The position numbers were made by a program, and so were the translations under genes. Positions 20,456-30,339 of a stretch of 64,000 nt of DNA are shown one piece after another. This DNA is from Chrysophaeum taylorii (lineage: Eukaryota; Sar; Pelagophyceae; Pelagomonadales; Pelagomonadaceae), in contig JAQMWT010000347.1 in assembly GCA_029834535.1 (NCBI GenBank), forward strand, positions 1 through 64,000, written 5' to 3'. Every line of letters starts with the position of its first letter. The stretch's first letter is position 1. The notes below the pieces were generated by a model. It did not search any database. It saw only the letters and a program-made list of their open reading frames with translations, and was not told the DNA's origin.

Positions 20456-22919
20456 CCCACTCGAGATGTCTTAAGCGCAGGGTGCGACTATAGAGCATCT
20501 CTGAAGATGGATGATGAAAGAAGGAAAGAAGGAGCATACAGTCTTGATGGTCGCAGAGGTCACATAGAAGCATCAAGAGTATAGCAAGGGTATGTAGGGC
20601 AGGACTTGGACTTGGTGGAGCTGAAGTCGACTTGACGCTTTGAACAGAGCATTAGGAACACAGGTACGACAGACAGTGTGTTAAGGCTATCTGAGGTGGC
20701 GGACATCGTTACTGGTTCGGAAAGTTGTCGGTATCGTCTTCGCCAGCTTCTTGCTGTCAGGTGGTGACACCAATAGCAAATGGTGGTACCATACGAAACG
20801 TGAGTGCAAGTAAGCATTGGATGGATGGCACTGGTGAGTCAAGTTGTAGGGTGTCATTGGTTTCCAAGTGGACTCAGCGAACGGATCCGAGAAGATAGAA
20901 GGGTCTTCCGATTCACATGTGAAGGAGATGCTTTGAATACACGAGACAACTTATCAGCGCAGATTATGGAGGTGATCGTCCGGGAGGACGGTTGGCGGCA
21001 TATTGGTCATGAGCATAGAGTTAAGCGAGACAACGGTTTGTGAGATCTTGTACAGAGTATGCGCAACGTGCATTGGCTGTAGGAAGGAAGAGCCGGTTTC
21101 TCCAGGGAGTAATTGAAGCAATGGCAGCCTCAGATCGTGCGCAGAGATAGATTCTAGCATGAGGTGGTGACCTTGCGGCTATGTAGGCATTTGTTTCCTG
21201 GAGTTGTCGACTTGACGCAAGGCATCGACATCATCGACGAAGCAGAAAGACAGGCTGTGTCGATGGCGAAGATGACTTTGCGTAGGTTCTGATGTGGAAG
21301 TGATGGATTTAACGACGTTTCGTCAACACATGGCGTGCAAGCAGGGGCATTCGCGTTTAGAAGTAGAAGAGTCTTGTTGTTCGCCGGAGTATAAGTGATG
21401 ACCGAACGATCAGGAGGTGATGGCGGCTTTGGATCATCTGAGGATGATACGTAGTCGTCCAGATGTTGTGCCCACGATTGGGCAACAGTATTAATCACAT
21501 GGTGTTACCCTTACCCTGATCGCCGACCACATGGTTGCGATGGAGGACGGTGCCTCATGAATCCTGAGCCTTGCGAGGGCATCCGCCCTCCCGGCGTAGG
21601 TTGGCACCTATTCGCCTCTCGGGCGGGCCGGTTGGCAGCCGGAACGTTCGCAGTGGGACGGGGGTATGGCCGGGGGGCGAAGACGGAAGGTTATCGACGA
21701 GTTGGTTGTCAGTCACATCGCGGTCTCCTCGTCGCATGGCGACAAGCTTGATGATCACTCTCCGCCGACCCACCTTTCGGCTTGCCTGTCTACAGGCCCG
21801 TGATTCCGGACTGGCTCCTGTCGGTCCGGCCTGGCTCCCATGCTCGGGAGAGGTCTCAAGTTAGTTAGTTTAGTTAGTTATTTGGAGGGCTTGAACATAG
21901 CGCGAGCTTGAGCACGCGTTTTCGAACAAGAGTTTACAAAAGTTAAGATGCTCAAGGTGCATCTGAGTAATAAGCCGAAGATCCAGTGCGAATAGCAGGA
22001 ATCTGAGCGCATCGGTTACCGATAAGACTTCGTGAGCAAGTGACGGATGTTGCGCTAGATTGCTAGTCAAAAAAATTGTAGCTCCTTTGGCAAATGACGA
22101 TGCGTATGATGGTGCGCATATGACCAGCTGACACCATCACAGAAGGATTGGAAAAATGCATGCGAGCACATACGATGGGTTATAGGCACCTGATCGTGTT
22201 GTGCGCACAACAAGTATTTCATCGTGATATTGAGATGGAGATGTGACCATTCTTCTTATGGTCGTCCGTGTTGAGGTGACTCAGCACTTCAGTGGGGAGT
22301 TCACGAGGTGCGTGACTTCGATTATATGTGGTAGAGGCAAGGAAGGACGGTTGTCCCAAATCATTGAGCATTGCGTACAGTAGGATGACAGAATGAAACG
22401 TTCGTTTGGGGCCTCTGTAGCAGCCAATAGAAGCAATAGCAGGAGCAGCTTCCCAAAATGCGTAATGGGTAGGCGCATGGATATGAATGTTGTTAGTTCC
22501 ACAAACAGTGAGTCAGTAGACGATAGATCGAGGTGAGTGCCGTAGGGACACTCGCTAAAGAAGAGAAGAAGAGAAGGGTGACAGGGACACGGAAGTTCTC
22601 AAGAGATAGAGTTCCCGTTCAAACAGGGAAAATCCATGTTGAGGCCTTCCTGGAGTGTTAGGATTGATGTAAGATAAGTTCAGCTGGTGTCGGTGAGACA
22701 ACAGCAGCCTGGGAGGTAGCAGGGTGACAGTGGTCATGGTTTGTCGCTTTTGCGACAACTTGGGAGAAGGCTCGGCCGTGGAAAGCGAGCGTGGAATTGT
22801 CCTTCGAACGACTGGAGGAGATACGGCCACGGCCACAGGAGTGCCAAGAAAAGACATGAGCGACACTCACACGCGTACAAAAAAAATTTGTGGCAAAGAG
22901 GTAAGGCCAGGGCTATTTG
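20456..22919 (-). other. copia-B 3' region without recognised domains
   Basis: About 2.5 kb (about 2.1 kb without retroposon S3) between RNase H and the 3' LTR. Minus-strand frames at 21154-21498 and 20560-20817 are Thr/Ser/Pro-rich and unrecognised. Because a TxxSLN(stop) motif lies at its border (22943-22920), it may once have encoded a further polyprotein segment. Confidence 0.45.
21495..21882 (+). mobile_element. TTAG-tailed short retroposon, copy S3
   Basis: Plus-oriented full-length copy: 5' end CCCTTACCCTGATCGCC near 21505, 3' end GTCTCAAGTTAGTTAG.. near 21875. It shares the CTCAAG variant of the tail joint with copy S4. No clear target duplication. Confidence 0.8.
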
Positions 22920-22955
22920 CTAGTTTAACGACGTTGCGGTCACTAGGGTTAGGCA

Positions 22956-23349
22956 TCTTCAATCCTGTAAGGTTGTCGTCAGAGGCATGATGCATACCGA
23001 GTAGAAAGCAAGGTGGAGAACCAGGCAGCAGTGGCTTGTAAAACCATCCGCCACGTTTAGCTTGCCTGGAACATGATGGACTCGTATTTTCTGAAGCGAT
23101 ATGTACTCTCGGATTTTGAACCATCTGGTCGACAGTGCCTTGGATCGAGGGACCCATCTGGTTATTAGAGGTGTGAACAGCGGCAGCATTGTCAGACAAG
23201 AGGGTGGCTTCTGATGAAGCGCATATCTTCAGCAATTGGGTTGTCATTGTCATCGAAGTCAACAGGGTCAGCGGTGTTCTCACCATTAGCATTGTTGACG
23301 TAGAAGGTGGGGTTGACGACAAAGGAGAGTTTGCAGCTTGCGTAGCCAA
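22956..23349 (-). pseudogene. copia-B RNase H, frameshifted
   Basis: LLSDNAAAVHTSNN carries the DN acidic pair of copia RNase H. After a frameshift the other frame (23189-22959) reads WFKIREYISLQKIRVHHVPG and LNVADGFT, matching the family ending (hIREhV..g.I.v.yVpt..nvAD..TK). An upstream fragment (23380-23192) belongs to the first half. Frameshifted in at least two places. Confidence 0.8.
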
Positions 23350-23380
23350 ACAGCTTCATCAGCACAAATACTGAGGGCAA

Positions 23381-24775
23381 TCAACTCAGCTTCGTGAGTT
23401 GAGCAGGAGACAATCGGTTGAAGTTTGCTTTTCCAACCAATAAGGCAGTTGAAAAGATAGAAGACAAACCCGGTGGTAGATTTCCATCTTCCTGTGCTAA
23501 GGAAGGGGCGTTGTCAGCGTCAACCATGGCAACTAAGGGGTCAAACTGTCCAGTAGATACATCCTGCGGTTGGTAGTCGACCACAGTGGATAGATCAATT
23601 CGATTAGCGGAGACAGTGCGAAGGTGAGCTTCAATGGCATTACAGGATGGAACCAGAGGCGAAGTGAGCGGTTTCCGGCTTCTTGAGGTAGCGAAGCAAA
23701 TGCTCTAGCATTTGGACGTGAACATACGTGGGTGCATGCATACCACGCGAACATCTAAGGCTTGCGAGAAGTCAGGTCTGCAGGCAACTTGCATGAACAC
23801 CAGCGCCAAGGAGGGTGGCAAAGTGCAATTGATGTACAACTCTGTTTCAGAGCTGGGAGTGCCATCTTTATACTTGAAGGACGATGACATAGGATATTTA
23901 AGCGGGGTCAGTTGCTGCAAGACTGGGTGATCAGCAAGGTTCATCCAGCTTGGCTTGCACATCAGAGAAATGGAACCGTCAGATGTGCGACACACACGCA
24001 TGCAGGAGGGTATGGACAGGTTCAAACTGCTCTACAGCATACCGTTTGTGGAGGGCATCCTGTATTCAGTACGAAGAGGGTCGTCATTGGACACAACAAC
24101 AATGTCGTCTACAGACAGACTGCATACGACGAACTTAGCATGTGCGGATACTCGAGCATATAGGCAAGAGTCCGAATGCAGGCGTTTGTAGCCAAGGCTA
24201 CGGAAGAAGCCGTCTATCTCTTTGTTCAAAGAGATGGTGATTGCCGAAGTCCATAAAGTGACTTCAGCAGTTTCGGTAGACGTCGGCCCTTGTACTTAGC
24301 GTCATCGGGGTCGATAAGCTTGATGCCGTCTGGTAACTGAACATAGACGTTGGCATCAATGTCAGACTGAACGAAGGCGTTCGGGACGTCTGCATGGTAG
24401 ACAGGCAATTGCTTGTATGCTGCAATAGCTAGTAGTACCCGGATTGCGGTCATGGTGGCCATGGGGCTGAAGGTGCCTAAAAAATCGGCGCCAAGGATGC
24501 TAGGAAGCCACGTAGCACGAGGCGAGCCTTGTGCTAACGTATTTGCCTGCAGAGTCTGTTTTAATCTTCAGCACCATCCTGCTGTCAATAGGACGAGAGA
24601 CACCGTCGGGTAAGGAAAGTTTGAAGCAGCCAAAGCGGATAATGTCGTGGAGTTCCGGCGATGGCCTTGAGGTAGGCGTGCCTGTTTTCAGGCGACAAAC
24701 CGTGGAGGCACTTGAATTTATATTCGTCAATGGAAACGTCAGCTTCTTGGACCTTATATTCGTCAGGACCAACAA
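23381..24775 (-). pseudogene. copia-B reverse transcriptase, frameshifted
   Basis: Successive frames (24775-24500, 24462-24226, 24229-24032, 24025-23705, 23584-23381). Seen in order: SRPIDSRMVLKIKTDSAGKY (fingers), MTAIRVLLAIAAYKQLPVYH with Asp in ADVPNAFVQSDID (first catalytic Asp), LPKLLKSLYGLRQSP, and CSLSVDDIVVVSND (YVDD box, Asp-Asp intact), then CRPDFSQAL. At least four frameshifts. It copies element RNA to DNA. Confidence 0.85.
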
Positions 24776-24786
24776 TGGCTGGTGAA

Positions 24787-24812
24787 TTATAGTTTAGCGA
24801 CGTTGCGGTCGA
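24787..24812 (-). other. TxxSLNY motif before copia-B RT
   Basis: Minus strand encodes STATSLNYNSP in the RT frame, at the integrase/RT boundary. One of four similar motifs in copia-B (others at 30313, 26917 and 22920). Candidate protease cleavage site by analogy with the retroviral SQNY/P type of site. Confidence 0.6.
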
Positions 24813-25122
24813 GGCAGTGTGCGCAACTTCGGGATAAGCGGAAACAGCGTCAGTAGGAGTAGTAGAGGCAGATTCCAGTTGAATATGGATAGTAGGGTCG
24901 GTGTGTAAGACCTGGTGATAAACTCTGTAGAGACCAGAAGGTATTCCTCCAAGTCAGCCAGAGATGCAGAAAGCGCCAAACTCGGAGGAGTGTGATCAAT
25001 AAAGCTGGTCGGCGCCAGGTACGTAAGTGCATATGTAAGGAAAAGTGCCAAAGGCAGCAGCGTGTTCAGTGAACGCAGATAAAAGGGCTGAGGAATGGGG
25101 CACGCAGGTGAACCATCAGCAG

Positions 25123-26399
25123 TTAAAAAGTTGCAGCTGGGATGCTGGATGCGCACTTGGCGTGGGCGAAGTAACCATCGACGTGCGGGTAGCGGGCAAG
25201 TAAGTCACGCAACGGGAGAAGAAGACGAGCTAACAACGCATGTTCCCCCTCTGAGCAGATAGCAGACCGGAGGATACCACCACTGAGATGAAGGGCGGAG
25301 GGGCGGGAGACTTGAACGTAAGAAAGTGGTGGCGAAGATCCCAGCGGAAATCGGCGAGTTTGCCACCAGCGGCTTTGTAAGCACCAATAGTAGACGCTTG
25401 TAGCCGGGCTTGGATAGTTTTCATAGAAGTGGCCTTGCGGGTGTTGGGCTGTTTGGAACCTGGGACAAGAATGAGTCATCTTGTGCAAAGGTCTTTGTAA
25501 GAAGGAAGCAAGGGCGGCGGTGACATAGAGCCAGAATCGTCGGCGAGAGTGTAGAAGAGGGAGAAGAGGCAGGAGCAGGGGACGAAGAATGAGCTGAAGG
25601 AGGTGGGAGTGCCCCCTCGGAGGATGAGTAGTCCGTATCCCCCTCTGAATGACATGGTATGGTGTGAGCGAGAAAGGCGCGGGAGGAGCGTGAGGCGGAG
25701 GAGCAAGTTCAGGATCAGGAGTAGGATGCTGAAGCATGTAGAGGAATTGCAGCTTGGACGAAACACGAATTTGTCCGTTTTCAGGGTTGAGGACGACGTC
25801 AGCGAGATGGTCGACGCGTGGGGAGACGAGCGGGTTTGCGCGTTGGCGCAACAGAGATAAATATTTGCGGCGGCACGGTTCCCGTGGTGTTCATGGGGCT
25901 CCAATAAAAGGTAACATTCAGCGCCAAAAATCTTGAGCATGTCATGTTGGGGAGTGTTGAGTTGGTTGTAGAGTAGCTGTTGCGGACTCAGGATAGCATG
26001 ATGAATGCGCTCGAGCGTGGCGTTCGGGAGAAGGTTGTAGCTTTGGACGGTGTGTATCACCGCCCACGGAAACATGATGGCTGGTTCCACGATCTTGGCG
26101 CCACGATAGTGAGCATTAAGGAGAGAACGAAGGCGAGTTGAGGAGGCGGAGGCGATGAAACCGATGGCGGACTCAACTTCAAAGTTAAAGTGGTGCATGT
26201 GCGGCGGGAAGGCGATGAGTTGAATGCCCTTATCGACGCGGTACGGGGAGGTAATGTGCTGGCTAAAGTAGGGCTTGAAGGCATCGGAGTAGAGGGTGCG
26301 CATGTGCACGTTGAGTTGTGTACTACAACAAAAGTCATACACAAAATCCAGAGCGTGGGTGAACTCCGTGGCGTTGGTGGTGCGTGTAAAGTACACCAA
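25123..26399 (-). pseudogene. copia-B integrase core and C-terminal region
   Basis: Frames 26399-25476 and 25851-25123. LYSDAFKPYF holds the second catalytic Asp and HHFNFEVESAIGFI the Glu. The region around FPWAVIHTVQSYNLLPNATL and the GAECYLLLEPHEHHGNRA block are typical integrase C-terminal landmarks (GxxhY.p...r.K...R). The last frame starts the region leading to RT. Frameshifts separate it from the zinc and first-Asp part. Confidence 0.82.
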
Positions 26400-27024
26400 G
26401 AGACATTTCGAAATGATTTCCTTGAAGACGATGATATGTGAAGCCTCCCCATTCGGATGGGATGGTCACATAGCCGCCGTCGCACGCCCAGACTTCGCCG
26501 GCTTTGTGAGTTTGCTCAAAAGAAGGCTTGGTCGCATTGAAATGCTTGTGCGGGTGGCGCTTGTTGTGTGCGATGCAGTCGGTGCATAAGTCGCGATATG
26601 GTATGTCAGAAGCAGAGAATCCAGGGCGAGCAAGTACGTTGGGGGCCTTGGCAGCGACGTTGTCGGGGCAGTGATGCACCCGGTGGAAGCGATTGGCACG
26701 TTCTTTGGTATTGAGATATTCGGTGGATCCGTGTGCGAGAGACTTACGAGGAGTGGGATGAGCGGGAATATGCCGTTTGCGCCGAACATCGAACTTGAGT
26801 TCGGTGTCTAAGGCAGGGGAAGGCGGTGCGTCGTCATCCCGGTGCGCAGCAGGGTCACTTGGAGGAGCGTCCTCATCATCACGAGTAACGAGAGTATCTT
26901 CGTAGGACGAAGATATATAGTTTAACGACATTTCGGTCAAGCAGTTGCTGGAAATAGACATCAAAAAAAAAATCTTGTGCCAAAGACAAGGTATCTGTGC
27001 TGCACGTGGTGGAAGCATGATCAA
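26335..27024 (-). CDS. copia-B integrase N-terminal zinc domain and first catalytic Asp
   Basis: 229 residues. LTEMSLNYISSS at the start is a TxxSLNY motif (26936-26912). The zinc pattern runs FHRVHHCPDNV to CTDCIAHNK (His, His, Cys, Cys). WACDGGYVTIPSEWGG carries the first integrase Asp. The Met at 27024 is arbitrary because the protein is cut from a polyprotein. The catalytic core continues in the 26399 frame. Confidence 0.82.
   Translation of the reverse strand: MIMLPPRAAQIPCLWHKIFFLMSISSNCLTEMSLNYISSSYEDTLVTRDDEDAPPSDPAAHRDDDAPPSPALDTELKFDVRRKRHIPAHPTPRKSLAHGSTEYLNTKERANRFHRVHHCPDNVAAKAPNVLARPGFSASDIPYRDLCTDCIAHNKRHPHKHFNATKPSFEQTHKAGEVWACDGGYVTIPSEWGGFTYHRLQGNHFEMSLGVLYTHHQRHGVHPRSGFCV
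26912..26936 (-). other. TxxSLNY motif between copia-B DNMT and integrase
   Basis: Encodes LTEMSLNYISS in the integrase frame. The DNA core GACCGAAATGTCGTTAAAC is nearly shared with the three other sites. Confidence 0.6.
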
Positions 27025-27089
27025 CGGTCATGAAATTGGATACATAGGATTTCTTCGTCACGGCAGCAGTATGTTGGAAGGTAGGGTCC

Positions 27090-29259
27090 AACATAAGGGA
27101 TTTAATATCGGCAACGAGGAGCGAGAGGTGCTTATACAGAGTACTGTACGTACCGGCAGGCAGAGCATTGCTGAGCATGTCACAGCAAAGGTCATGGCGT
27201 AGAGACAAGAGGAAGGATTCCTGTTGTTTGGTGTGGTTGTTAGCACGAATCAACTCCGGTCGAGTGGGGTAGCGTAATTTCCCGTTGCGGGGGTCGAGTA
27301 AAATGATATTGGCGTACCCTCGGACGGTGGGCAATGGAGCATGCATGGAGTGGATTTTAGAGCCGAGTTTGCGGTCACTTCCACGAAGGTACCCTATATA
27401 GCGACTATGAGATAAGTGGTGATCTTCCAGAGCAAAATGAGAGTCCTTGTAGTCGAAAGAGTTGTCGGTGGCCTTGTGGGTAAGGCAGCCAGGAATCACA
27501 AGAGAGCATCTGGATAAGAGCTTTTGTATGGCGGTGCCATAGGCAGCGGAGCCAACTTGAGGAAGGGCTTGGACTATCCACAAGTAACCCATAAACGGCC
27601 AAATATATGGACCTGTCGCGGTCGCAGGGAATGTCGGAAGCAGTGAACGTATACGTGCTTCCAAACGCGTCAATAGAAGCATGATATTTGGTGGTGGCGT
27701 TCTCTATGGTGAGGTTGCCGTCAGAGTGTTGGCCACCAGATAAGAAGTGGGAGTTGTATGATGTTGACTAACTTAACTAACTTGAGACCTCTCCCGAGCA
27801 TGGGAGCCAGGCCGGACCGACAGGAGCCAGTCCGGAATCACGGCCTGTAGACGAGGGGCGCCGAAAGGTGGGTCGGCGGAGAGTGATCATCAAGCTTGTC
27901 GCCATGCGACGAGGAGACCGCGATGTGACTGACAACCAACTCGTCGATAACCTTCCGTCTGCGCCCCAGTTAGTCCACTGCGAACGTTCCGGCTGCCAAC
28001 CGGCCCGCCCGAGAGGCGAATACGTGCCAACCTACGCCGGGAGGGCGGATGCCCTCGCAAGGCTCAAGATTCATGAGGCACCGTCCTCCATCGCAAACAT
28101 GCGGTCGGCGATCAGGGTAAGGGATGATGAGGTTGTACGTAGTAACCTGTGTGACGGTTGGTTAGTTTCGAAAACGGTTATGTAATAAGACACAGGAGTG
28201 GGTGAGTTAGTGTGTAAGCTGGCAAACAAGTTATAGAGGATTATAAAAGCCTTGACATGTATAGGGTAGGTTGCATTGGGTAGCGGCTCCATAGAGGAGC
28301 GTTTAAAGCACAGCTGATGATAAGTACACTCGGATTGAACAGAGTGAGTACGTTGCTCGTGAGCCTGTTGTGAGTGAAGGCGAAGCAGTAACATATTGAG
28401 GGATTCAAGGTCAGCCATAGTAAGCTGAGCAGAACCTGTGCGAGAGTAAGGTGCAAACGTTTTAGGAGCGGGAATATATGGAGGATCGGGGAACACCCGG
28501 ATCCAGTCTTTGGAGACGTGTTTAGGTAACCAAAGGCGCTTGGGAATAGCTTGTAGATCATCCACGATCTTTTGGAGACGTGTTTAGGTAACCAAAGGCG
28601 CTTGGGAATAGCTTGTAGATCATCCACGATCTTTAGGAAGGGGCGTGGATGGAGGATAGGCCACGACAATAATTTGGTCCGGTAGAATACCTGCGTGCGA
28701 TGCATATCCATCTTTCTCTAGATTGGTAGTCGCCACAGAGGTAGGTCGGGAACCTATCAACAACATCGACACAGTAATCGAGTGTAGTATGGATGAGATT
28801 GGCCTCAGTGATGTGGTCTTGATGACAGTACTTCTGCGGAGGCGTCATCTCAGCCAGTAGCACCAAGGGCTGGAGTAACTTGATGACAGACAGCATGCTG
28901 TCGAAAAGAGAATCGTCCAGCAGGCTGTGTAAGTCTTCTGTCTTATACTGTTTTAGTAAATTCCTGTTCGTGTAGGGAGGAGTGATCTCAATTATATCAC
29001 AATAGAATGTGCGCCTTTCCTCTGGTGAGATTAGGTGAAGATGATTTATAAAGGCGGGGGGAGATTCAAATAATAATACAGTAGGAAAACGGTTGCGTAA
29101 CATACGAACAAGCGTATCATCCGACTCAACAACAACTTTTACATTGATATTTAAGCCTAAGTCATTAGTGGCTTGAGACAGGAACGCCGGAGTTGACAAA
29201 CCATAACAAATTAACATGACAGAAGGTTTGCGGAGATTGGACTCTTGCGAGAGAAACAC
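27090..29259 (-). pseudogene. copia-B C5-cytosine DNA methyltransferase, catalytic Cys replaced
   Basis: Frame 29259-28633 shows SVMLICYGLSTPAFLSQA (motif I position), VVVESDD (motif II, acidic), CDIIEITPPYTNRNLL (motif IV, but Tyr codon at 28972-28974 where the PPC Cys should be), LVLLAEMTPPQ (motif VI, ENV eroded to EM) and GDYQSRERWICIARR (motif VIII, QxRxR). After a frameshift, a 62-bp tandem duplication (28511/28573) and retroposon S4, frame 27682-26879 gives KLRYPTRPELIRA (motif IX) and DMLSNALPAGTYSTLYKHL (motif X). The order matches copia-A, so the DNMT was present in their common ancestor or twice acquired. TAC for TGC is a single base change, so loss of the Cys may be recent. Confidence 0.82.
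27769..28125 (-). mobile_element. TTAG-tailed short retroposon, copy S4
   Basis: Minus-oriented copy: tail CTAACTTAACTAACTTGAGACC at 27774, 5' end at about 28125 (GGCGATCAGGGTAAGGG). Flanks ATGATGTTGA and ATGATGAGGT look like a diverged target duplication. It splits the copia-B DNMT. Confidence 0.82.
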
Positions 29260-29274
29260 TGGGCGTGAAAGTAG

Positions 29275-30310
29275 TCAAGTTAGTGGCTGTGTGTTTTGCT
29301 GAACAAACTTGTTCTGTTTCCGAAGATTGAGAACCAAAGGGCGAATCCACGGGCGTTCTGGTAAAACTCTTTGGAGTAGGTAGTTGTAGTATGCCAGTAG
29401 ATCCCTGTTTTCATGGTATCGCTTGAGGGGAAATGCGAGGGAGCGAAGTTCGAGTTGCTTGTCGCGAGCGATGTTGTAAGTGAGACAAGGGAGAGCAGGT
29501 AAATTAGCTGCTATGTAGTGTATGGGGATACGTACATCTTTGTCTATGCGGCTCGTGACAGCGCTGAGCTTTGGCTCAGCTCGATCATTGAACACAGTGG
29601 TCAGGTTCGTCTGGTTCCACTCGAGCATGCTCAGGATAGCGAGATGTCGGTCATGCACTGGCTGAAGACATAAAGCGAAGTCGATCTTAACATAGCCAAC
29701 TTGTGGATGATCTGGTAGGGGAACAACAATGTTACGTGTTAACATCATGTGTGAAGCACGTTGTTGTCCTGTGGCCGTTTGAATAACAATCGGCGCGTAT
29801 TTGGAGTCCAGTGGAATTATATGATTGGGTATTGCAAAATCGTAAGTGGACATCAATGAGATGGTAGCACAAGAGTCAAAATATAGAAAAGAACAATGTG
29901 GAGGGACACTGTTTACCTTCATGTAGTTGGTGAGGAAGGCGTTTTCTGAATGTGTGCAAGTGGTGGAGAGACTGGCTGTGAAGAAGTTCTCCAGCAATAG
30001 TAGATTCGTTGGAATAATAATCGGTTGAACAGGTGGTGATGGTTCGTCAGCCTCATCAGCCATGCCGTGCTTTTCATCAAATGACGATAGCGAAGTATGA
30101 TCGGCATCCCTTTTGGTTTCGGCTTGTGATGGTAGGTTGAGGGCAGATTGGACCTGTGAAGATAGCGAGGACAATAATGCTGGTGGTAAAGCCGAGATGG
30201 CGGAAGCGGTAAAGAGGTTAGACACAGTATTGGAAGGATTACCCTGTGTGTTTGTAGTAGGCGGAGTTGTTGGGGTGGGAGCAGTAACGACAGTATGGTG
30301 TTGTGGCTCC
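29275..30310 (-). CDS. copia-B aspartic protease region
   Basis: Part of a 493-residue frame (30756-29275). CSFLYFDSCATISLMSTYDF is the protease active-site strand (hydrophobic-DSCA/T in place of DSGA). QTATGQQRAS and a later NIVVPLPDHPQVG fit the rest of the fold. Upstream lies a Thr/Pro-rich spacer, downstream the DNMT in a neighbouring frame. The protease would release domains at the TxxSLNY sites. Frame intact. Confidence 0.75.
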
Positions 30311-30311
30311 A

Positions 30312-30337
30312 CGTAGTTTAACGACTTTTCGGTCGAG
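30312..30337 (-). other. TxxSLNY motif between copia-B gag and protease
   Basis: Encodes SSTEKSLNYVEPQ in the same frame as gag end and protease. Strongest of the four sites because gag/PR is the expected first cleavage. Confidence 0.62.
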
Positions 30338-30339
30338 GA

